Source: Microvirga puerhi (GTDB lineage: Bacteria > Pseudomonadota > Alphaproteobacteria > Rhizobiales > Beijerinckiaceae). From it: a stretch of DNA of 64,000 nucleotides. Within the stretch, counting starts at the first letter, position 1; each line of letters starts with the position of its first letter. The translations under genes and the position numbers were made by a program. The notes beneath the pieces were generated by a model, which worked only from the letters and a program-made list of their open reading frames with translations, did no database searches and was not told the origin of the DNA. Where the stretch lies: contig NZ_JAIRBM010000022.1 in assembly GCF_020089865.1 (NCBI RefSeq), positions 19,458 through 83,457 of the forward strand. Direction: 5' to 3'. Below, piece by piece: positions 50,053 through 58,709 of the stretch.

Positions 50053-51369
50053 ATGCAGTTCAATCGGCTTGCGTTGTTGTCTGTAGTTGGTTTGCTTTCG
50101 AGTACCGGTTGGGCACTCGCCCAGGGTCAGACCTTGACGATCGCAACTGTCAATAATGCCGACATGATCATCATGCAGCGCTTGTCGCCAAAATGGGAGC
50201 AGGCGACGGGCAACAAGCTGAATTGGGTCGTGCTCGAGGAGAACGTACTGCGCCAGCGTGCGACGACCGACATTGCGACCAAGGGCGGACAGTTCGACAT
50301 CATCACGATCGGCTCCTATGAGGCTCCAATCTGGGGAAAGCAGAACTGGCTGGTGCCATTGGATGATCTCGGCAATGACTATGATTACGCCGACATCATT
50401 CCATCGGTGAAGAATGGTCTCTCGTATAACGGCAAGCTCTACGCCGTGCCGTTCTATGCCGAGAGTTCTTTCACGTTCTATCGCAAGGATCTGTTCGATC
50501 AGGCTGGTATCAAGATGCCTGATAAGCCGACTTATGATCAGATTGCCGAGTACGCCGCCAAGCTGACCGACAAGTCGAAGGAGCAATATGGCTTCTGCCA
50601 GCGCGGCAAGCCGGGCTGGGGCGAGAACATGGCGTTCATCGGCCCCATGGTGAACGCCTTCGGTGGGCGCTGGTTCAACGAGAAATGGGAGCCGCAACTT
50701 ACCACCGAACCGTGGAAGAACGCGGTGACCTACTACGTTAAGAACATGAACGCCTATGGCCCTCCTGGTGCGACGGCGAACGGTCACAATGAGAACCGTG
50801 CTCTGTTCGCGACAGGGCATTGCGCTCTCTGGGTCGATGCCACATCGGCTGCGGGTTATATCTACAATCCGAAGGAGAGCCAGGTCGCGGACAAGACGGC
50901 TTTCGCGCCGGCTCCCGTCGAAGTCACGAGCAACGGCTCCGGCTGGTTCTGGGCTTGGGCGCTCGCGATTCCGACGTCGTCGAAGAAGGTTGATGCCGCC
51001 AAATCATTCGTGAAGTGGGCGACGTCGAAAGACTACATCACCCTCGTCGGAAACGAAGTCGGATGGGTTTCCGCCCCTCCCGGAACGCGCAAATCTACAT
51101 ATGACAACCCCGAATACGTCAAGGCCGCGCCCTTCGCGAAGGTCGTGTATGAATCGGTTGCCAATGCCGACATCACCAAACCGACCAAGGATCCCGTGCC
51201 TTATATCGGAATCCAGTACGTCGCCATTCCCGAGTTCCAGGGCATCGGGACGGCTGTGGGCCAGCAGATCGCTGCCGCATTGGCAGGTCAGGTGAGCGTG
51301 GAGCAGGCCCTGGAAACGGCGCAGCGATCGACTGAGCGAACGATGAAGCAGGCCGGCTATCCAAAGTGA
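50053..51369 (+). CDS. ABC transporter substrate-binding protein (sugar alcohol)
   Basis: 438 residues. Signal peptide MQFNRLALLSVVGLLSSTGW, cleaved near ALAQ. The body is a family 1 extracellular binding protein and resembles the SmoE/MtlE-type proteins for sorbitol and mannitol (QFDIITIGSYEAPIWGK; VPFYAESSFTFYRKDLFDQA). It captures ligand in the periplasm for the two permeases that follow. GGGAGG precedes the ATG. Substrate is inferred from the mannitol dehydrogenase and the SDH-type dehydrogenase in the locus. Confidence 0.9.
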   Translation: MQFNRLALLSVVGLLSSTGWALAQGQTLTIATVNNADMIIMQRLSPKWEQATGNKLNWVVLEENVLRQRATTDIATKGGQFDIITIGSYEAPIWGKQNWLVPLDDLGNDYDYADIIPSVKNGLSYNGKLYAVPFYAESSFTFYRKDLFDQAGIKMPDKPTYDQIAEYAAKLTDKSKEQYGFCQRGKPGWGENMAFIGPMVNAFGGRWFNEKWEPQLTTEPWKNAVTYYVKNMNAYGPPGATANGHNENRALFATGHCALWVDATSAAGYIYNPKESQVADKTAFAPAPVEVTSNGSGWFWAWALAIPTSSKKVDAAKSFVKWATSKDYITLVGNEVGWVSAPPGTRKSTYDNPEYVKAAPFAKVVYESVANADITKPTKDPVPYIGIQYVAIPEFQGIGTAVGQQIAAALAGQVSVEQALETAQRSTERTMKQAGYPK

Positions 51370-51433
51370 GCTAAAGCAGGGCCGGCGGGCGGAACGGCCC
51401 GCCGGTTGCTCACCCCAGCCGCGGACGACGACC

Positions 51434-52357
51434 ATGGCGAGTACGACCACGACTGCCACTGTTTCGGGAGCGACGGCTGCTATCGGCGGCCGCAGCCAAC
51501 GAACTGTCAAAACCCTGCCGCTGATCGCCCCCTCGGTGATCGTCCTGTTTCTATGGATGATCGTACCGCTGGCGATGACGCTGTGGTTTTCCTTCCAATA
51601 CTACAACTTGCTGGATCCGTCGGTCGGCGGCTTCGCGGGGCTGGAGAATTACACCTATTTGCTGACCGATCCGTCTCTCTGGACGGCGATGCTGAACACG
51701 ATCCTCTTGGTATTCTGGGTATTGGTGATCACCGTCGGGCTCGGTACGCTTCTGGCCGTTCTGTTCGATCAGGACTTCTACGGCCGAGGCGTTGCGCGTC
51801 TGTTGGCGATCGCTCCTTTCTTCGTCATGCCGACGGTCAGCGCGCTTGTGTGGAAGAACATGTTGATGCATCCGGTCAACGGATTGTTCGCGTTCTTCTC
51901 GCGGTCTCTGGGTCTTCCGGTGATAGACTTCTTCGGAAGCCTCCCCCTGACCTCGATCATCATCATCGTCGCGTGGCAATGGCTTCCCTTTGCGCTCCTG
52001 ATCCTGCTCACGGCCATTCAGTCGCTGGACAGTGAGCAGAAGGAGGCGGCGCGGATGGACGGCGCCGGGCCCTTCGCGATGTTCTTCTTCATCATCCTGC
52101 CGCATCTCGGCCGGGCGATCAGCGTCGTCATCATGATCGAGACCATCTTCCTGCTCTCGGTTTTCGCCGAGATCTATGTGACGACCTCCGGCGGTCCAGG
52201 CCTCGCCTCCACCAATCTGGCCTTTCTGATCTACCTCCGGGCCCTGCGCGAATACGATGTCGGAGGAGCCTCGGCAGCCGGTGTGATCGCCGTCATCCTC
52301 GCCAATATCGTCGCGGTCTTTCTCGTTCGTTCCATCGCCCGGAACATTGCCGACTGA
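51434..52357 (+). CDS. ABC sugar transporter permease (MalF/SmoF-like)
   Basis: 307 residues, six hydrophobic helices, preceded by a short Thr/Ala-rich cytoplasmic tail. The coupling EAA loop is seen in KEAARMDGAG, with ILPHLGRAI after it. Second gene of the importer operon, 64 bp after the binding-protein gene and 9 bp before the next permease. Confidence 0.92.
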   Translation: MASTTTTATVSGATAAIGGRSQRTVKTLPLIAPSVIVLFLWMIVPLAMTLWFSFQYYNLLDPSVGGFAGLENYTYLLTDPSLWTAMLNTILLVFWVLVITVGLGTLLAVLFDQDFYGRGVARLLAIAPFFVMPTVSALVWKNMLMHPVNGLFAFFSRSLGLPVIDFFGSLPLTSIIIIVAWQWLPFALLILLTAIQSLDSEQKEAARMDGAGPFAMFFFIILPHLGRAISVVIMIETIFLLSVFAEIYVTTSGGPGLASTNLAFLIYLRALREYDVGGASAAGVIAVILANIVAVFLVRSIARNIAD

Positions 52358-52366
52358 GGACAGGTC

Positions 52367-53188
52367 ATGCATCCCAAAACCCGCGAGAAACTTATCGCTA
52401 CAGTGGTCGGATGGTTGGCTGCAGGAGTGATCTTCTTTCCCATTTTCTGGATGATCCTGACGAGCTTCAAGACCGAGGTCGAGGCGATTGCAACGCCGCC
52501 GAAACTCTTCTTCACCCCGACGCTGGAGAACTACGTCACCGTGCGCGAGCGCGCCGACTATGTCCATTTCGCGCTGAACAGCGTCCTGATCTCGGTCGGC
52601 GCGACGCTGCTGGCGACGCTGATCGCTATTCCGGCTTCCTACGCCATGGCCTTCTTCCCCGGCAAACGGACCAAGGACCTGCTGCTGTGGATGCTCTCCA
52701 CCAAGATGATGCCGGCCGTCGGCGTCCTGATCCCGATCTACCTCTTGTTCCGGGACAGTGGCGCAATCGATACACGCTGGGGTCTCATCCTGGTCTACAC
52801 GCTCATGAATCTGCCGATCGTGGTGTGGATGCTCTACACCTTCTTCAAGGAGGTTCCGAAGGACATCCTTGAAGCCGGTCGAATGGATGGGGCAAAGCCC
52901 AAGCAGGAGGTTTGGATGCTGCTGATGCCGCTGTCGTTGCCGGGCATCGCATCAACGGCGCTGCTGTCCATCATCCTGTGCTGGAACGAAGCATTCTGGA
53001 GCCTCAATCTCACTACGTCGCAGGCGGCCCCACTCACCACTTTCATCGCATCCTTTTCCGCTCCTGAGGGATTGTTCTGGGCCAAGCTGTCTGCAGCTTC
53101 AACGATTGCGATCGCGCCCATTCTGGTCTTCGGCTGGATGAGCCAACGCCAGCTCGTACGTGGCTTGACTTTCGGGGCCGTCAAGTAA
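52367..53188 (+). CDS. ABC sugar transporter permease (MalG/SmoG-like)
   Basis: 273 residues, six hydrophobic helices, EAA loop at ILEAGRMDGAKPKQEV. Pairs with the MalF-like permease to form the membrane channel. Starts 9 bp after the previous stop. The ATPase gene begins 14 bp later. Confidence 0.92.
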   Translation: MHPKTREKLIATVVGWLAAGVIFFPIFWMILTSFKTEVEAIATPPKLFFTPTLENYVTVRERADYVHFALNSVLISVGATLLATLIAIPASYAMAFFPGKRTKDLLLWMLSTKMMPAVGVLIPIYLLFRDSGAIDTRWGLILVYTLMNLPIVVWMLYTFFKEVPKDILEAGRMDGAKPKQEVWMLLMPLSLPGIASTALLSIILCWNEAFWSLNLTTSQAAPLTTFIASFSAPEGLFWAKLSAASTIAIAPILVFGWMSQRQLVRGLTFGAVK

Positions 53189-53202
53189 TCGGGAGATGCA
53201 CC

Positions 53203-54336
53203 ATGGCGACGGTCACACTCAAGGGCATTCAGAAGAACTACGGCGCCGTGCAGGTCATCAAGGGTGTCGACCTGTCGATCGACGATCGCGAATTCTGCGT
53301 CTTCGTGGGGCCCTCCGGTTGCGGAAAATCCACACTTCTGCGGATGATCGCGGGGTTGGAAGAGATCACTTCGGGCGAACTCCTGATCGATGGACAGCGC
53401 GTCAACGATGTGCCGCCCTCCGAGCGTGGCCTTGCCATGGTCTTCCAGTCCTATGCGCTCTACCCACATATGTCGGTTGCCGACAACATGGGCTTTTCCC
53501 TGAGATTGGCGGGCGCGTCGAAAGAGGAGCGCCGCTCCAAGGTCGCGGAGGCCGCCCGCATCCTGCATCTCGACAACCTTCTCGAAAGAAAACCCAAGGA
53601 GCTTTCGGGCGGACAGCGGCAGCGGGTCGCGATCGGGCGGGCCATCGTGCGCAAGCCCAAGGTCTTTCTCTTCGACGAGCCGCTTTCCAATCTCGATGCC
53701 GCGCTGCGCGTCCAGATGCGCATCGAGCTCGCCCGCCTGCACGATGAGCTGGCTGCCACGATGATCTACGTGACGCATGATCAGGTGGAAGCGATGACCA
53801 TGGCCGACAAGATCGTAGTGCTGCAGGGGGGCGTGATAGAGCAGGCCGGCACGCCGCTCGAACTCTACCATCACCCGCGAAATCTTTTCGTTGCTGGCTT
53901 CATCGGCAGCCCGAAAATGAACTTCCTGCCGGCCACTGTCACGGCGGTTCAGGAGACCGGTACGACAGTGCGGCTGGCCAGCGGTGCCAGTATCGCGGTC
54001 CCGGTCCGGCCTGGGCCCCAGAGGGCAGGGGACACCGTGACACTCGGTGTTCGCCCGGAGCATATGCGCCTTGCCCAGGAAGGTGAGATCAGCGGGGAAG
54101 TGATGGTCGTCGAGAGGCTTGGTGGCGAGACCTTCCTCTATACGCGACTTCCAGACGGTGCGATGCTGATCATCCAGGCTGACGGCGAGATTCCGACGAA
54201 CGTCCATGAGATCGTCAGGGTCAAGCTCGATCCAGTCACCTGCCATCTCTTCGATACCGATGGCTTTGCAATGGAGCGGATCCAGCGCCATCCTCTGGCC
54301 AATCTCCGCCGGCTGCCGACCCGCAAAGCCAGCTGA
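53203..54336 (+). CDS. ABC sugar transporter ATP-binding protein (UgpC/SmoK-like)
   Basis: 377 residues. Walker A GPSGCGKST, signature LSGGQRQRV, Walker B VFLFDEP, H-loop VTHDQ, and a C-terminal TOBE-type region (ARPGPQRAGD-like, TLGVRPEHMRLAQE). Powers the importer from the cytoplasmic side. Followed 37 bp later by the GMC oxidoreductase on the same strand. Confidence 0.95.
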   Translation: MATVTLKGIQKNYGAVQVIKGVDLSIDDREFCVFVGPSGCGKSTLLRMIAGLEEITSGELLIDGQRVNDVPPSERGLAMVFQSYALYPHMSVADNMGFSLRLAGASKEERRSKVAEAARILHLDNLLERKPKELSGGQRQRVAIGRAIVRKPKVFLFDEPLSNLDAALRVQMRIELARLHDELAATMIYVTHDQVEAMTMADKIVVLQGGVIEQAGTPLELYHHPRNLFVAGFIGSPKMNFLPATVTAVQETGTTVRLASGASIAVPVRPGPQRAGDTVTLGVRPEHMRLAQEGEISGEVMVVERLGGETFLYTRLPDGAMLIIQADGEIPTNVHEIVRVKLDPVTCHLFDTDGFAMERIQRHPLANLRRLPTRKAS

Positions 54337-54373
54337 CCGACGGTGGGCGGTGCCAGGTTCCCGAGGAGATGCC

Positions 54374-56020
54374 ATGGCCTCGAGACGGTTCGATTACATC
54401 ATCATCGGAGGCGGAAGCGCCGGCTGTGTCGCAGCGAGCCGGCTTGTCGCCGAGCAGGATGCGCGCGTGCTGCTTGTCGAGGCTGGACCGCGCCATCCGA
54501 GCCGCGTGCTTTCCATGCCGGCCGGATACATGAAGTTCCTGGCCAAGGACACCTATCTGACCATGCATCATGTGGTTCCCCAGCCGCAGCTCGATGGGCG
54601 AGCGCCTATCGTTCCGCAAGCGCGGGTGCTCGGCGGCGGCAGTGCCGTCAATGCCATGGTGTATATCCGTGGCCAGTCCGAGGACTACGACCATTGGGAC
54701 GAGGCCTTGGGAGGAGCGGGCTGGAGCCATCGTGATCTCCTGCCGCATTTCATCAAGCAGGAAGGAAATGATCACCTCGGCCGTCCATATCATGGCCTCG
54801 GCGGTCCCTTGAAGGTCTCGCATCTGGGCCAGTATGCCCCGATGAGCCGGGCGTTCGTACAGGCGATGCAGGAGAGGGGAATTTACTATAATCCCGACTT
54901 CAACGGCCCCCGGCAGGCCGGGGTTGGATTCATGCAGCATACGATCGATTGGGAAACGCGGCGGCGGTGCAGTGCTGTCGATGCCTTTCTTCGTCCGGTC
55001 TTGAAGCATCCTCGGCTCAGCGTCGTGACGGGTACGATCGCAACTCAAATCCTCTTTGAGAAGGACCGCGCTGTCGGCGCTCGGATCCAGGGGGCGAGCG
55101 GGTCGGATACGGTCTTCGCCGACGCAGAAGTTATTCTGTCGGCAGGGACATACATGACTCCGAAGCTTCTGATGCTTTCCGGGATCGGCCCGGCGGAGGA
55201 ATTGGCACGGCACGACATCCAGACACTCATCGATCTGCCAGGCGTTGGCCGCAATCTTCAGGACCATCATGAGGTTCCGATTGTGGCCGCGACATCCGGG
55301 GCCTATGGCTATTTCGGCCAGGACCGCGGGCTCGCGATGGTGAGGCACGGGTTGCAATATATCCTCTTCAAGTCGGGAGCCGTGACAACGACGGGTGTGG
55401 AGGCCTGCGCTTTCATCGATCCCGAGGGCGGATCGCGCCCGACGATCCAGCTCTATTGCGTTCCGACCGTCTATCTCGACCGCGATGTCTCCGGCGTCGA
55501 GCCCACCCATGGCGTGACGCTCAACCCCTGCCTCCTGCGTCCGAAGGCGCGGGGATTCGTGCGTCTCGCCTCCGCCGATGCCAGGGCTGCACCCCTGATC
55601 GATCCCCAGTTCTTCGGCGAACCGAGCGATCTGCACGTCACCATTGCAGGCTTGCGATATGCTCGCGAGGTCCTGGCGACGAGACCCGTTAAGGAACTGG
55701 TGATACGGGAACTCTTTCCGGGACCGGGTGCCACCACGGACGAGGCCCTGGCCGCCCATTGCCGGCGCACCGTGAAGACGAATTACCACCCGGTCGGGAC
55801 GTGCCGGATGGGTCGCGAGACTGACCCCGGTGCGGTGGTCACTCCGGACCTCAAGGTGAGAGGAGTGACGGGCCTTCGCATCATCGATGCCTCGATCATG
55901 CCGACGATCCCGAGTGGCAATACGAATGCACCAGTTCTCGCCATAGCCGACAAGGCCGTCGATCTTATCATCGGCAATACCGGCCGGACACTTCACCCGA
56001 ATGAGATGCTTGAGGTATGA
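54374..56020 (+). CDS. GMC-family FAD oxidoreductase (choline dehydrogenase-like)
   Basis: 548 residues. FAD-binding IIGGGSAGC at the N-terminus, GMC signature 1 in RVLGGGSAVNAMVYIRG, signature 2 in SAGTYMTPKLLMLSGIG, and the C-terminal catalytic His region NYHPVGTCRMG and SGNTNAPV. Oxidises an alcohol to an aldehyde or ketone. GAGGAG lies before the ATG. In the operon it comes between the importer and mannitol dehydrogenase, so its substrate is probably a sugar alcohol or its derivative. A choline substrate cannot be excluded from sequence alone. Confidence 0.92.
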   Translation: MASRRFDYIIIGGGSAGCVAASRLVAEQDARVLLVEAGPRHPSRVLSMPAGYMKFLAKDTYLTMHHVVPQPQLDGRAPIVPQARVLGGGSAVNAMVYIRGQSEDYDHWDEALGGAGWSHRDLLPHFIKQEGNDHLGRPYHGLGGPLKVSHLGQYAPMSRAFVQAMQERGIYYNPDFNGPRQAGVGFMQHTIDWETRRRCSAVDAFLRPVLKHPRLSVVTGTIATQILFEKDRAVGARIQGASGSDTVFADAEVILSAGTYMTPKLLMLSGIGPAEELARHDIQTLIDLPGVGRNLQDHHEVPIVAATSGAYGYFGQDRGLAMVRHGLQYILFKSGAVTTTGVEACAFIDPEGGSRPTIQLYCVPTVYLDRDVSGVEPTHGVTLNPCLLRPKARGFVRLASADARAAPLIDPQFFGEPSDLHVTIAGLRYAREVLATRPVKELVIRELFPGPGATTDEALAAHCRRTVKTNYHPVGTCRMGRETDPGAVVTPDLKVRGVTGLRIIDASIMPTIPSGNTNAPVLAIADKAVDLIIGNTGRTLHPNEMLEV

Positions 56021-56085
56021 AGTCTACGGAGATGCAAAGGGCCTCTGTTGGCCGCACCCAGCTCTCGTGATCAGGTCGGAGTCTC

Positions 56086-57570
56086 ATGAGCCAGCCACTG
56101 AATCTCGCAACGCTTCCGTCGCTTCCATCCACCGTGGAGAAGCCGGCCTATGAGCGTCAAGCACTGCGTCCCGGCATTCTCCATATCGGGATCGGCAATT
56201 TTCACCGGTCGCATCAGGCCGTGTATCTGGACGATCTGTTCAACAGGGGGCGGGATCTCGACTGGGCATTGATTGGCGCAGGCGTGCGGCCCGGCGATGC
56301 TGCCATGCGCAAGGCTCTCGAACCGCAGGACTGGTTGACCACGGTCGTTGAGCTCGAGCCTAGCGCTCACCGGGCCCGTGTCACCGGCGCGATGGTCGAT
56401 TTCGTGTCAGTTGGGGGCGATGGGAAAGCGATCGTCGAGGCGCTCGACGATCCCCGATTGCGGATCGTGTCGCTGACCGTCACAGAGGGCGGCTATTGCA
56501 TCGATCCCGCCACCGGTGCTTTCAATCCCGAGCACCCGGAAATCGTCCATGACGCTCGGCTTCCTGATGCGCCCAAAGGCGTCTTTGGCGTTCTTCTGGG
56601 CGCCTTGAAACGCCGCCGTGACCGCGGTCTCGCGCCGTTCACTGTCATGTCCTGCGATAACATTCCCGGCAATGGGCACGTAGCCATGAATGCGGTTGCG
56701 GGCCTCGCCGATCTAGTCGATCCGGAGCTTGCCGCCTTCGTGCGTGAGCATGTGGCTTTTCCCAACAGTATGGTGGACCGCATTACGCCCGCTACGAGTG
56801 ATCGTGAGCGAAGCCTGCTGGCGGAGCGCTTCGAGATCCAGGACAACTGGCCGGTCTTTTGTGAGCCCTTCCGGCAATGGGTTCTTGAAGATCATTTCCC
56901 CGCTGGGCGTCCGGCTTTGGAGGAAGTGGATGTCACCTTTACGCGTGACGTCGCGGCCTTCGAGCTGATGAAGATCCGCATCCTCAACGGCGGCCACGCC
57001 GCTATTGCCTATCCAGCCGCTCTCCTTGGCATCCACTTCGTGCATGACGCCATGGCCGACCCGCTGGTCCGCGGCTTCCTCGACAAGGTGGAGAGAGAAG
57101 AGATTGTCCCCTGCGTGCCGCCGGTGCCTGGGATCGACCTTCAGGACTATTATGATTTGATCGCTCGTCGCTTCAGCAATCCGGATGTCGGGGATACGAT
57201 TCCTCGTCTCGCGCAGGATGGCTCCAATCGGCAGCCGAAATTCATCCTCCCATCCACCAGGGATCGGCTGAAAGCCGGCCAGGATGTCATCGGGCTCGCG
57301 CTCGAATCCGCCCTATGGTGCCGCTATTGCACCGGGACAACGGATGAGGGCGCGGCCTTCACGCTGGATGATCCCAACGCGGCACGATTGATACAGGCCG
57401 CTGGTGCAGCACGCGACAATCCGGAGGCATTCCTGGAGCTTCGTGACATCTTTGGGGATATCGCAGCCTCAGCCGTGTTTCGCGCCCATTTCGAGACGGC
57501 GCTGCGAAGCCTCTGGCGCGACGGAACGCGCACGACCTTGCAGCGCTATCTGGAGGGACGGTTGAGCTGA
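56086..57570 (+). CDS. Mannitol dehydrogenase family protein
   Basis: 494 residues, polyol-specific long-chain dehydrogenase. The N-terminal NAD-binding part contains ILHIGIGNFHRSHQAVYLDD. The catalytic K-N-H triad appears as KIRILNGGH followed by AAIAYPAAL. Oxidises mannitol, arabinitol or related polyols to ketoses with NAD. Uronate reductases of the same superfamily are the alternative. Last gene of the rightward operon; convergent with the next gene, 8 bp apart. Confidence 0.94.
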   Translation: MSQPLNLATLPSLPSTVEKPAYERQALRPGILHIGIGNFHRSHQAVYLDDLFNRGRDLDWALIGAGVRPGDAAMRKALEPQDWLTTVVELEPSAHRARVTGAMVDFVSVGGDGKAIVEALDDPRLRIVSLTVTEGGYCIDPATGAFNPEHPEIVHDARLPDAPKGVFGVLLGALKRRRDRGLAPFTVMSCDNIPGNGHVAMNAVAGLADLVDPELAAFVREHVAFPNSMVDRITPATSDRERSLLAERFEIQDNWPVFCEPFRQWVLEDHFPAGRPALEEVDVTFTRDVAAFELMKIRILNGGHAAIAYPAALLGIHFVHDAMADPLVRGFLDKVEREEIVPCVPPVPGIDLQDYYDLIARRFSNPDVGDTIPRLAQDGSNRQPKFILPSTRDRLKAGQDVIGLALESALWCRYCTGTTDEGAAFTLDDPNAARLIQAAGAARDNPEAFLELRDIFGDIAASAVFRAHFETALRSLWRDGTRTTLQRYLEGRLS

Positions 57571-57578
57571 GGATCGTA

Positions 57579-58616
57579 TCAGCTCGGCATGTCGATCTGC
57601 ACCTTCACGGAGGCGGGCGGCATCGCCTTGGCGAAGTCGAAGGCTTCGATTGCATCCTTAAATGAGAACCGATCGGTAATGAGCGGTTTTACATCGATCT
57701 TGCCGGAGGCAATCATCGCTACGGCGCGGGGATAGACATGGGCATAGCGGAAGATGCTCTCGACACGCGCTTCCTTCACCTGTGCCTTGCTGACGTCGAA
57801 CGCGAACGGCTGGAGCGGGATGCCCACCAGAGCGACCTTCCCACCTGGGCAAACCAGATCGAACATCTCCGCCATGGCAGCTGCATGGCCAGAACATTCG
57901 AAGATCAGATCCGCTCCCCAGTCGTCGCTCTCCTGCCTGACGACGTCCGCTAGCTTCTGGCTGCGGACATTGACCGGGATGACCGGTCCAAGGCTGCGCG
58001 CCAAGTCGAGCTTTGCATCATGGATGTCGCTGACGATGACCCGCGCGCAACCTGCGGCCAGAGCGGCCAGAACCGTCACCATGCCGATGGGGCCTGCGCC
58101 GATGACGACGGCGAGATCTCCCGGCTGCACCTGTATCCTGGTCGCCGCATGCATGCCTACTGCAAGCGGCTCGACCATCGCGCCCTCGGCATAGCTTACG
58201 TGTTCCGGCAGTTTGAAAGTGAAATCCGCCGGGTGAACGACCGTGGGCCGAAGGACACCATGCACAGGCGGCGTCGCCCAGAAGCGCACTGCAGGATCGA
58301 GGTTATACCTGCCGAGCCGCGATGCACGGCTCGCAGGATCGGGAATACCAGGCTCCATGCAGACACGATCACCGGAACTGAGCTCGGTCACTGCGGAGCC
58401 GACCTCTACGACATCACCCGCTGCCTCATGGCCAAGGACCATCGGCTCTCGGACCACAAAGGGGCCGATTGCGCCATGAGTGTAATAATGCACATCGCTG
58501 CCGCAGACACCGACTGTTCGCAGGGCAATCCGGACGTCCCTGGGTCCAAGCCTCTCCTCAAGGGGAATGTCCCGCAACGCGAGCTCATCCTTGCGCTCCA
58601 GTACCAGCGCTTCCAT
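57579..58616 (-). CDS. SDH-type NAD-dependent alcohol dehydrogenase lacking structural zinc
   Basis: 345 residues, sorbitol/xylitol dehydrogenase branch of the MDR family. Catalytic zinc Cys (GVCGSD), His/Glu (LGHEAAG) and the downstream Glu (MVEPLAVG) are present, and the Rossmann motif is [10 protein letters not shown]. The four structural-zinc Cys are all replaced: the lobe reads [19 protein letters not shown], then L-D-P where Cys is common. So it should hold catalytic zinc only, as some animal sorbitol dehydrogenases do. Start ATG at 58616; the upstream frame is dispensable. Convergent with mannitol dehydrogenase. Confidence 0.92.
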   Translation of the reverse strand: MEALVLERKDELALRDIPLEERLGPRDVRIALRTVGVCGSDVHYYTHGAIGPFVVREPMVLGHEAAGDVVEVGSAVTELSSGDRVCMEPGIPDPASRASRLGRYNLDPAVRFWATPPVHGVLRPTVVHPADFTFKLPEHVSYAEGAMVEPLAVGMHAATRIQVQPGDLAVVIGAGPIGMVTVLAALAAGCARVIVSDIHDAKLDLARSLGPVIPVNVRSQKLADVVRQESDDWGADLIFECSGHAAAMAEMFDLVCPGGKVALVGIPLQPFAFDVSKAQVKEARVESIFRYAHVYPRAVAMIASGKIDVKPLITDRFSFKDAIEAFDFAKAMPPASVKVQIDMPS

Positions 58617-58709
58617 GGCTCGATCTCCAGTCCGTGGGCTTTTCTGCCTGGACTTGGTGAGAGTGCATAGCGACACGACGATCTCATCTCGCCGGCGCCA
58701 CGGCAACTC

